Of a stretch of 5,240 bases of DNA, positions 1 to 4,718 are shown one piece after another. The stretch spans positions 1 through 5,240 of the forward strand of contig CAJONA010000011.1 of assembly GCA_905235755.1 (NCBI GenBank). The letters run 5' to 3'. A program made the translations under genes and the position numbers. Below the pieces are notes generated by a model. The model saw only the letters and a list, made by a program, of their open reading frames with translations. It had not been told where the DNA came from and did not search any database. Each line of letters begins with the position of its first letter. Position 1 is the stretch's first letter. The stretch comes from an uncultured Clostridia bacterium. Its GTDB lineage: Bacteria > Bacillota > Clostridia > Oscillospirales > CAG-272.

Positions 1-288
1 ATACTTCCGATCTCCGACACGCACGTCGACTTTGCAAACAAGGTGCGCGACGCACTCGCGGCGAAAGGCGTTACACGCGTTGAGGTCGATTCTCGCAACG
101 AAAAGATCGGCTACAAGATCCGCGAGGCGCAGCTTGAAAAAGTGCCGTATATGCTCGTTATCGGAGCAAAAGAGGTCGAGGAAGGAACCGTTTCCGTGCG
201 CTCGCGCCGCGACGGCGAGCTCGGCTCGATGACGCTCGACGCATTCGTCGAAAAGGCCGTCAAAGAAGTCGAAACGAAAGAAAGATAA
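1..288 (+). CDS. thrS: Threonyl-tRNA synthetase, C-terminal anticodon-binding domain (5' partial)
   Basis: Reading starts in frame at base 1 and ends at TAA 286-288, giving the last 95 residues of a protein whose start lies left of the window. ThrS is a cytoplasmic class II synthetase that charges tRNA-Thr. The visible part matches its C-terminal anticodon-binding alpha/beta domain: an ILPISDTH-type strand at the start, then IGYKIREAQ, VPYMLVIG and a TVSVRSRRDGE strand, ending in a helix about as far from the stop as in typical ThrS. ThrS is usually around 640 residues, so roughly 85% of the gene is missing. The catalytic core and editing domains cannot be judged here. The anticodon domain is shared with ProRS, HisRS and GlyRS, but the REAQLEKVPYMLV and SVRSRRDGE wording is characteristic of ThrS. 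No plus-strand U-tailed terminator is obvious after the stop, although a strong hairpin lies 17 bases downstream. Confidence 0.93.
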   Translation: MLPISDTHVDFANKVRDALAAKGVTRVEVDSRNEKIGYKIREAQLEKVPYMLVIGAKEVEEGTVSVRSRRDGELGSMTLDAFVEKAVKEVETKER

Positions 289-293
289 TATTT

Positions 294-329
294 CGAAAAA
301 TCGAATGCCCCGCGAAATACGCGGGGCAT
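294..329 (-). terminator. Hairpin terminator for the coiled-coil gene
   Basis: A perfect 10-bp stem (305-314 with 320-329, arms ATGCCCCGCG and CGCGGGGCAT) with a 5-base loop lies between the convergent thrS and the coiled-coil gene. On the minus strand it is followed, after a 4-base gap, by a run of five T (300-296). It therefore best fits termination of the minus-strand gene. On the plus strand the stem is followed by AAATATCC, with no T run, so termination of thrS here would have to rely on the hairpin alone. Confidence 0.7.
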
Positions 330-347
330 AAATATCCGAAAAAAGCG

Positions 348-1757
348 TTACATTTTCACGGTCTTGGGATCATATGAATATTCCACGCATAAATGTGCGC
401 TCGGCAAACTTAGACTTAAATCAATTGGAAGTCCGAATCTTTCATAATCTTTATAAAGTTTGTCTTTATCAATGTCAACATTTTTATTTGGCAGATCAAC
501 ATAAATGTCTGAAATTTTTATATTGAATAACTCGCAATTCTCTTGCAATTTTTGAAGAATCATTTCCTTCCAATGATCAATAACAAGTCCGAGGCCGATG
601 TGCATATCGTTATCTTTGCCAAAACGGTAAAATACCTCGGAATTTCCGCTATTGATACGTTCTTTAAAAGAATCCCAAACTTTTCTTTTATTTGTGAATC
701 CAATGAGTTTCGGAAAATATTCTGCAATCTCGTAAAAATATTCGTTTACAAGATATAAAGAAATCGGATTCTCAAAAGCGTAAAACCCTATCATTGGATC
801 CACGTAGCTAATCAAGACATTTGTTTCAAATATTCTAAAATCGTTGTAAGCTAAAAGCGCATTGCTTAATTCTTCTTCAGAAGACACCGTATACGAACGT
901 GTAAGTTTGTATCTGTAAATTGCCGTGTGTTCGCCGTTTTCGGCTTCAACCGCGCCGGAATCTATATCTTTACATATAGCAGTATGTATCTCGCTAAAAA
1001 GCGTCCAAACGTCAGAATACAGCGTAAATTGACGCCACATTTCATAAAAAGCACTTATCTTTTGCGGTGTGTTAAGCTTAATTCCCGTTTTCAAATTGAA
1101 TTCTTTCATTTTCTCAGTCATGACAAACGGCTCGTTTGAGCCATTTCCGAGAAGTGCGTTCAAAATTCTCGTTTCTTTTTCGATAATATTTTCGCACCTC
1201 TTTATTTCGATTTCCGCGCTCGCTATGCGCTGATCATAATTGTTGATTTCCGATTTTATTTCATCTCTTCTTTTTTCAAGGATATCTTCTCTACTTTTTA
1301 TCTCATTGCGTATTTCTTCCCTTTTCTTCTGATTTGCAAAAAGATTTTTTTTGAGGACCTTAAAAATTGTAGTTATATCGCCCGAATCAAGTGGATGCAG
1401 TTCATAAAATATTTCGTTTAATTGTTCGCATACGCCTTGCAGTTCCTGTTTAAGAGCCGCTTTTTCTCGGTTCAACGATTCGATCTCGGCTTTTTTTGCC
1501 TGTATTGTTTCCGTTGAGTTTTGTATTGATTTTTGCGCGTTGTTTTTCGCCTCGTCAAGTTTTGCTTCTATGCCCTCATGAGCCGCGTATGCTGCCGACA
1601 ACTCGGGCGATAAGTATTTTGTAATTTCCGCCGCAAGGTCGAACATTTCAGCGCAGTTTGCCGTATCGACGAGATACTTTGCCGTTTTCATTACGGCAAG
1701 GTTTGCGTAGCTTTCCGGCATAGCCATTGTTTCGGTTTCTTTTCTTTCCGGTTCCAT
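348..1757 (-). CDS. Coiled-coil protein of unknown function, 469 aa
   Basis: I do not recognise this protein. Start chosen at ATG 1757-1755 because AAGGAG lies 8 bases upstream. An upstream in-frame GTG (1793) would translate the ribosome binding site itself into a KRKRR stretch. Residues 1-15 are charged. Residues 16-58 look helical. Residues about 60-120 and 138-203 are heptad-like, rich in K, E, I and L, and should form two coiled-coil helices broken around 121-130 (HPLDSGD). Residues 205-469 look like a mixed alpha/beta globular domain rich in F, Y and W. No Walker motif, nuclease motif, signal peptide or membrane segment is seen, so a cytoplasmic location is likely. The DFYG-repeat gene lies 97 bases upstream on the same strand and probably shares its promoter and leader RNA. 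Codons are visibly AT-richer than in thrS or the PHP gene, which hints at a separate origin. An SMC-like scaffold role is possible but unsupported. Confidence 0.85.
   Translation of the reverse strand: MEPERKETETMAMPESYANLAVMKTAKYLVDTANCAEMFDLAAEITKYLSPELSAAYAAHEGIEAKLDEAKNNAQKSIQNSTETIQAKKAEIESLNREKAALKQELQGVCEQLNEIFYELHPLDSGDITTIFKVLKKNLFANQKKREEIRNEIKSREDILEKRRDEIKSEINNYDQRIASAEIEIKRCENIIEKETRILNALLGNGSNEPFVMTEKMKEFNLKTGIKLNTPQKISAFYEMWRQFTLYSDVWTLFSEIHTAICKDIDSGAVEAENGEHTAIYRYKLTRSYTVSSEEELSNALLAYNDFRIFETNVLISYVDPMIGFYAFENPISLYLVNEYFYEIAEYFPKLIGFTNKRKVWDSFKERINSGNSEVFYRFGKDNDMHIGLGLVIDHWKEMILQKLQENCELFNIKISDIYVDLPNKNVDIDKDKLYKDYERFGLPIDLSLSLPSAHLCVEYSYDPKTVKM
450..478 (-). promoter_or_regulatory. 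Promoter-like sequence inside the coiled-coil gene
   Basis: On the minus strand TTGACA (478-473), a 17-base spacer and TATAAA (455-450) give a near-consensus sigma-A promoter within the 3' end of the coiled-coil gene. A transcript from here would start near 443 and reach the terminator at 294-329, making an RNA of roughly 150 bases. It shares its -35 region with the leader promoter through an exact 19-base repeat. Activity is an inference; AT-rich coding DNA can produce such matches by chance. Confidence 0.3.
467..485 (-). repeat. 19-bp direct repeat, copy A (in coiled-coil gene)
   Basis: This 19-base string is identical, in the same orientation, to 2258-2276. It contains the palindrome AATGT-CA-ACATT (471-482). 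In this copy it encodes part of an NVDIDK segment near the C-terminus of the coiled-coil protein and includes the -35-like TTGACA of the minus strand. Confidence 0.85.
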
Positions 1758-1784
1758 TTTTAATCTCCTTTTTCGTTTAGTTTT

Positions 1785-1826
1785 GATATGCACCCCAAAA
1801 GTCAGTCACGTATTGAGGTGCATACC
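1785..1826 (-). repeat. Inverted repeat between the DFYG gene and the coiled-coil gene
   Basis: TATGCACC (1787-1794) and GGTGCATA (1817-1824) are perfect 8-base inverted repeats 22 bases apart. In minus-strand RNA the stem grows to 10 bp with one outer G-C and one G-U pair. It sits in the 97-base gap between the two minus-strand genes, about 30 bases before the second start codon. It could be an intercistronic hairpin that affects processing or relative expression, or an operator. There is no T run, so it is not an intrinsic terminator. Confidence 0.55.
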
Positions 1827-1854
1827 GTTTGATTGCCCGACCTATGATCTCGTT

Positions 1855-2064
1855 TTATTTGCTTCCGTATGTGGTGACAAGCGATATACAAGCGTCGCCT
1901 TTGTAAAGGACTTTACCATAGAAATCCGTCGTCACATCGTTGAATTTTCTATAGTATCCGAGTATTTTTCCGTAAAAATCCCGTGCCACCTTGTCGCCGT
2001 TTGACTGGTCTTCAACCGATCCTAAAATGTGCCCGTAAAAATCCCTGACATATTCCTTTGCCAT
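1855..2064 (-). CDS. Small DFYG-repeat protein, 69 aa
   Basis: Start chosen at ATG 2064-2062 because a consensus AGGAGG lies about 8 bases upstream. A longer reading from ATG 2106 would begin inside the loop of the leader terminator and translate the ribosome binding site. The protein is almost wholly three copies of a short motif, D-F-Y-G-x-I/V-L, at residues 8-14, 29-35 and 47-53. Spacing is 21 then 18 residues, and the first two copies end in LG. Polar N/D/G/K-rich linkers with turn-like NGDK and KFND separate them. The pattern suggests a run of beta hairpins. A short hydrophobic tail (CISLVTT, 59-65) is too short to span a membrane. No catalytic motif or signal peptide is seen. Similar DFYG-type short proteins seem familiar from Clostridia, but I cannot name a family or function. 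It is the first gene after the leader RNA and lies upstream of the coiled-coil gene. Confidence 0.85.
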   Translation of the reverse strand: MAKEYVRDFYGHILGSVEDQSNGDKVARDFYGKILGYYRKFNDVTTDFYGKVLYKGDACISLVTTYGSK

Positions 2065-2084
2065 AATTCCACCTCCTGAATATG

Positions 2085-2120
2085 AAAATAAAAAAAAGCG
2101 TTCCATTCATGAAACGCTTT
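2085..2120 (-). terminator. Intrinsic terminator in the leader of the DFYG gene
   Basis: On the minus strand AAAGCGUUUC (2120-2111) pairs with GGAACGCUUU (2104-2095), a 10-bp stem with one G-U and a 6-base loop. Five U, one A and four U follow (2094-2085). The site lies 20 bases upstream of the DFYG gene start codon, with no room for a promoter in between. It must therefore be read through for the gene to be expressed from the leader promoter. Its 5' arm is also claimed by the competing hairpin at 2104-2143. Confidence 0.85.
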
Positions 2121-2234
2121 CCCCAATGTACGTTTCACGAATGTCGCTACACAATTCTCCGATAACAGGAAAAGTGAAAGTACGGTCGGGCTAATATTAT
2201 CCCACCGTTATCGGATTTTATTGAATTGTGTAGC
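2085..2234 (-). ncRNA. Candidate structured leader RNA (riboswitch or attenuator)
   Basis: The predicted transcript starts near 2234. In order it can form P1, GCUACACAAUUC (2234-2223) with 2157-2146, 12 perfect pairs. P2 is UCCGAUAAC (2215-2207) with 2166-2158, 9 pairs, separated from P1 by a 5'-side AAUAAAA bulge. P3 is GGUGGG (2206-2201) with CCCgACC (2190-2184), with a 10-base AU-rich loop. A 15-17 base pyrimidine-rich strand (2183-2167) is left unpaired. Next comes an antiterminator-like hairpin, 2143-2131 with 2116-2104 (13 pairs, one G-U, 14-base loop), whose 3' arm overlaps the terminator 5' arm. The layout of aptamer-like domain, alternative hairpin, terminator, ribosome binding site and gene is that of a transcriptional riboswitch or attenuator. 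I do not recognise a known class. Alternatives are a free ~150-base small RNA ending at the terminator, or a palindromic mobile element in P1-P3. Confidence 0.65.
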
Positions 2235-2240
2235 AAGAAT

Positions 2241-2269
2241 ATTTTAACATATCATTCTATCAATGTCAA
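2241..2269 (-). promoter_or_regulatory. Sigma-A promoter of the leader RNA and DFYG operon
   Basis: On the minus strand TTGACA (2269-2264), a 17-base spacer and TAAAAT (2246-2241) with an extended TGT just before it form a strong promoter. The expected start, about 7 bases below the -10, falls at or beside 2234, the first base of the 12-bp P1 stem. The -35 hexamer lies inside the palindrome AATGT-CA-ACATT (2262-2273), which could be a protein binding site. Confidence 0.8.
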
Positions 2270-2276
2270 CATTTTT
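2258..2276 (-). repeat. 19-bp direct repeat, copy B (at the leader promoter)
   Basis: This string is identical in sequence and orientation to 467-485. The copy covers the -35 element of the leader promoter and contains the 12-base palindrome at 2262-2273. An exact 19-base match is not expected by chance in a window this size, even allowing for AT bias. Confidence 0.85.
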
Positions 2277-2285
2277 CGTCAAAAT

Positions 2286-2337
2286 ATTACATAGCTGCCG
2301 GGGTGCTGTAATGTGTAAAATAACTGTTCTTAAGAAC
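2286..2337 (+). promoter_or_regulatory. Two dyads upstream of the Nudix gene, possible operators
   Basis: A perfect 12-base palindrome, GTTCTTAAGAAC (2326-2337), sits directly before the ribosome binding site of the Nudix gene. A second dyad pairs ATTAC (2286-2290) and AGC (2293-2295) with GCT (2305-2307) and GTAAT (2308-2312) around a short GC-rich loop. Either could be an operator or a 5' UTR hairpin. I see no convincing plus-strand promoter with both hexamers in this stretch. Confidence 0.35.
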
Positions 2338-2349
2338 GTGAGGTAATTT

Positions 2350-2808
2350 ATGAAAAAAGCGATTTCAGAGATCGTAAATATGGTCATGATATACGACGGC
2401 GACGACGTCGTTGTGCTCGATCGCAAAAAAAGCTGGCCGGGGCTGACTTTTCCCGGCGGGCACGTCGAGCCGGGCGAGAGCTTTTACGACTCCGCCGTGC
2501 GCGAAGCCAAGGAGGAAACGGGGCTTGACGTAAAAGACCTCGTACCCTGCGGCGTCGTGCATTGGGCGAGCAAGGACGGGAGAAGATACGTCGAATTTCT
2601 CTATAAAACGTGCGCCTTTGACGGCAAACTCATAGACAGGACCGATGAGGGCGAGATCTTTTGGATGAAAAAAGACGAACTTCTCTGCTCCGATAAGAAA
2701 TCGCCGAATTTCAAATACTATCTGCCGATGTTTTTTGAAGACAAATACTCGGAGATGTTTTTGGAGTGGGACGGCAAATCGTTTGAAGCCGTGCCGAGGT
2801 ACATTTGA
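2350..2808 (+). CDS. Nudix hydrolase, MutT/MutX-like 8-oxo-dGTP diphosphatase family, 152 aa
   Basis: The protein carries a complete Nudix box, G-x5-E-x7-R-E-x2-E-E-x-G-x: G37, E43, R51-E52, E55-E56, G58, L59. It is preceded by a WPGLTFPGGH segment (29-38) typical of the MutX/MTH1-like branch in Gram-positive bacteria. Enzymes with this box hydrolyse nucleoside diphosphates linked to another group, using Mg2+ held by the RExxEE helix. The nearest characterised relatives remove 8-oxo-dGTP from the nucleotide pool, but substrate is hard to predict within this superfamily. Length is normal for a one-domain cytoplasmic Nudix enzyme. Start ATG 2350 follows a GTGAGGT ribosome binding site at suitable spacing. 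The membrane-protein gene starts 32 bases after the stop with no terminator between, so the two are probably cotranscribed. The upstream region is divergent with the leader promoter. Confidence 0.9.
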   Translation: MKKAISEIVNMVMIYDGDDVVVLDRKKSWPGLTFPGGHVEPGESFYDSAVREAKEETGLDVKDLVPCGVVHWASKDGRRYVEFLYKTCAFDGKLIDRTDEGEIFWMKKDELLCSDKKSPNFKYYLPMFFEDKYSEMFLEWDGKSFEAVPRYI

Positions 2809-2840
2809 TATAAATCATAATAACAAAAAGAGGTATTACT

Positions 2841-3467
2841 ATGATCTACTTAGCAAAACCGCCGAAAATTCCAAACAGCTCAAAAAGAAAAGAAAACATA
2901 CCGCTCGGAGTGATCGGCGCGTTCCTGTTTTCACTCGCAGGCGCGCTCTGCTGGATGGGGCTGTATTACGCGAACTTTTTGGCGGGAATATCCGGCTTTA
3001 TCGGAGTTTTCTGCGCGATATGGGGATATAGACTTTTCGGCGGAAAGTTGTCGAAAAAAGGCGTTATCATAGCGGTGATATTCGCGTTCATTTCGCTTGC
3101 TTTCGGGTGGTATATGTGCCTCACCATCGACATTCAGAACGCATTTAAATCATGGTATGAAGACGGCGACGTCAGCTATGTACCGACGCTCTTTGAATGT
3201 TTCACGCTCGGTCCGGATTTTCTTGAAGAGCCCGAGATAGCAAAGGCTTATTTCAAGGATCTGATAATCGGAATGTTGCTTGCCCTTATCGGAGCAGTGG
3301 GTTTTATATCGAAATCATTCAAAACTATCAAGGATGCGGAAAATGCGCAGCCTCAGCAGCAGAGCATTTCTCCGTTTGACAGCTTTGATTACGACGAAGA
3401 CGGTATGCCAAAACGCATCGAAAACGACGATACGAAAGACACGCCGCCGGAAGATAAATCCGAATAG
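2841..3467 (+). CDS. Four-helix membrane protein of unknown function, 208 aa
   Basis: I recognise no named family, though proteins with a similar KRKENxPLG lead-in and GGKLSKKGV loop seem familiar as hypothetical proteins in Clostridia. Hydrophobic stretches at about residues 21-41, 44-66, 74-95 and 141-158 predict four membrane helices. A basic N-terminus (KRK, 15-17) and basic KLSKK and KSFK loops favour a cytoplasmic N- and C-terminus by the positive-inside rule. The loop at 96-140 is acidic and probably extracellular. The tail from about 165 is hydrophilic, Q/S-rich and then strongly acidic (DYDED, ENDDTKD, EDKSE), probably disordered. No signal peptidase site or enzymatic motif is visible. 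AGAGGT sits 6 bases before ATG 2841. The gene is 32 bases downstream of the Nudix gene and followed at once by a strong terminator, so it closes that operon. Confidence 0.85.
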   Translation: MIYLAKPPKIPNSSKRKENIPLGVIGAFLFSLAGALCWMGLYYANFLAGISGFIGVFCAIWGYRLFGGKLSKKGVIIAVIFAFISLAFGWYMCLTIDIQNAFKSWYEDGDVSYVPTLFECFTLGPDFLEEPEIAKAYFKDLIIGMLLALIGAVGFISKSFKTIKDAENAQPQQQSISPFDSFDYDEDGMPKRIENDDTKDTPPEDKSE

Positions 3468-3494
3468 AAAAAGCCGACCGCGGTCGGCTTTTTT
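3468..3494 (+). terminator. Intrinsic terminator of the Nudix/membrane-protein operon
   Basis: A perfect 26-base palindrome (3468-3480 with 3481-3493) has a GC-rich GCCGACCG core and ends in six T (3489-3494). It starts 1 base after the membrane-protein stop. Because the flanking A run mirrors the T run, it could also act on the minus strand, but no minus-strand gene runs into it. Confidence 0.92.
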
Positions 3495-3547
3495 GCTATG
3501 ATACATAAACTCCGGCCATGGTGCGGCGCTTATTTTCCCGATACGTC

Positions 3548-3575
3548 TTGACAAATAATTCAAAAAGAATATAAT
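3548..3575 (+). promoter_or_regulatory. Consensus sigma-A promoter of the PHP gene
   Basis: TTGACA (3548-3553), a 16-base spacer and TATAAT (3570-3575) match the housekeeping consensus exactly. Transcription should start near 3582, giving a 5' leader of about 40 bases with no clear structure. It lies after the previous terminator, so the PHP gene is its own transcription unit. Confidence 0.85.
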
Positions 3576-3622
3576 CTATCTTGTAATATAAATATTATCT
3601 GCAAAATATCAGGGAGACAACA

Positions 3623-4645
3623 ATGAAAAAATTTATTCTTTCCGAGGGTGGAGAGTTTCGCAAGTTAAATCTTCACTGCCACAGCAAGGACTGCTCCGAC
3701 GGGCGCATAACGCTCGCCGAGCTGAAGGATTTTTATAAATCGCACGGATATGCCGGGGTGGCGTTCACCGATCACAATGTGCTCATCGATCACAGCGATA
3801 TGAGCGACGAGGATTTCATCGCGCTGACAGGCACCGAGATAGACGTCAACTGCATGACGGATCCGCGGGGCGCCGAGCGCTGCTATCACATCAATCTCAT
3901 AGCAAAACAGCCCGACAACACGGCGCTCGTTTGCTTCAATCCGAAATATATCACAATGGCGAGCGGAAAACAGTATCTCGCGACGCAAAAATATGTCGGC
4001 GAGCCGAATTTCGAGCGCGAATACAACGTCGAGTGCGTCAACAAGATCATTGCCGAGGCGAACGCTCACGGCTTTTTGACGACGTACAATCACCCGCGCT
4101 GGTCGCTTCACACATGGGAGGATTATCACGGTCTGCGCGGTCTGTGGGGAATGGAGATAAACAACGGCGACTGCGTGCGCTTCTGCGGCAGGCAGGATCT
4201 CAACGAGGACATCTACGACTGGTTCCTTCGCCACGACATAAATATTTCGCCGATAGCCGCCGACGACAACCACAATATCAGGCCGATGGGGCATCCGAAA
4301 TTCGACAGCGGGCTCAGCTGGGTGATGGCAAAAACCGAAAAGCTCGATTACGCGTCGCTGATCGACGCGCTTGAAAGCCGCAATTTCTATTCGTCAAACG
4401 GCCCTGAGATCTACGAGTGCTATGTAGAGGACGGCTACATCCACGTAAAGACGTCGCCGTGCGAGTTCATAAGGGTGAACACGCAGCTGCGCGGCGTAAA
4501 GACCGAATGCGGTGCAAACCGCGGCGATCCTATAACAGAATGCCATTTCGAAATACAGCCGGACGCTAAATATATCCGAGTCACAGTCGTTGATTTCGAC
4601 GGCAGGACCGCATGGACAAATGCGTTTTATGATCTGAACGATTAA
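3623..4645 (+). CDS. PHP-domain metal-dependent phosphoesterase, 340 aa
   Basis: The N-terminal two thirds form a PHP (polymerase and histidinol phosphatase) domain, a TIM-like barrel that binds two or three metal ions. The expected ligands are all present: H18-x-H20 and D26 (LNLHCHS...SDG), D50-H51 (FTDHN), E72 (GTEID), H157 (YNHPRW), and D215-x-H217 (AADDNH). It should therefore be a catalytically competent phosphoesterase; the substrate is unknown. Residues about 240-263 carry RNFYSSNGP, a motif seen in stand-alone PHP proteins, and the last 80 residues look like a small beta-rich domain. No signal peptide or membrane helix is present, so it is likely cytoplasmic. Start ATG 3623 follows AGGGAG at 6 bases. 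It is not the PHP domain of DNA polymerase III or PolX, as those have further domains. The convergent neighbour is a probable glycoside hydrolase, which makes a sugar- or nucleotide-phosphate role possible but unproven. Confidence 0.88.
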   Translation: MKKFILSEGGEFRKLNLHCHSKDCSDGRITLAELKDFYKSHGYAGVAFTDHNVLIDHSDMSDEDFIALTGTEIDVNCMTDPRGAERCYHINLIAKQPDNTALVCFNPKYITMASGKQYLATQKYVGEPNFEREYNVECVNKIIAEANAHGFLTTYNHPRWSLHTWEDYHGLRGLWGMEINNGDCVRFCGRQDLNEDIYDWFLRHDINISPIAADDNHNIRPMGHPKFDSGLSWVMAKTEKLDYASLIDALESRNFYSSNGPEIYECYVEDGYIHVKTSPCEFIRVNTQLRGVKTECGANRGDPITECHFEIQPDAKYIRVTVVDFDGRTAWTNAFYDLND

Positions 4646-4656
4646 ATAACGATAGC

Positions 4657-4687
4657 AAAAAAAGAGCCGACAGCGTCGGCTCTTTTT
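4657..4687. terminator. Bidirectional terminator between the PHP gene and the glycosidase gene
   Basis: A 13-bp perfect stem (4659-4671 with 4675-4687, core GAGCCGAC/GTCGGCTC) has a 3-base loop. It ends in five T on the plus strand and is preceded by seven A, which become seven U for the minus strand. It lies 11 bases after the PHP stop and about 30 bases after the convergent gene's stop, so it can serve both. Confidence 0.9.
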
Positions 4688-4718
4688 CTGTCTATATACA
4701 TTCAATGATTTGAATACA

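Noticed and set aside
1755..1793. GTG at 1793 as start of the coiled-coil protein, adding 12 residues.
   Set aside because: It would place the AAGGAG ribosome binding site inside the coding region and has no good site of its own; ATG 1757 is well placed.
2062..2106. ATG at 2106 as start of the DFYG protein, adding 14 residues.
   Set aside because: That ATG lies within the terminator hairpin, and the extra residues are the translation of the U tail and the AGGAGG site.
2184..2206. Hairpin with TAATATTAT in its loop, similar to the TAATATTAC nonanucleotide of rolling-circle origins in CRESS DNA viruses.
   Set aside because: The last base differs, the stem is short, no Rep gene or iterons are present, and AT-rich loops give this string easily.
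2146..2234. 12-bp perfect terminal inverted repeats around an 89-base segment, resembling a small non-autonomous mobile element; the ACACAATT ends recall some IS256-type ends.
   Set aside because: No matching target-site duplication flanks it, there is no transposase nearby, and no second copy is in the window. The fit of promoter start to the first base of the stem favours a leader RNA. A genome-wide copy count would settle it.
3665..4294. 209-residue open frame on the minus strand opposite the PHP gene.
   Set aside because: It is an antisense shadow of a clearly real PHP gene, with no ribosome binding site and low-complexity V/A/I/R composition.
3931..4374. 147-residue plus-strand open frame inside the PHP gene.
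   Set aside because: It is an out-of-frame shadow, rich in R and Q, without homology-like motifs; the PHP frame carries all metal ligands across this stretch.
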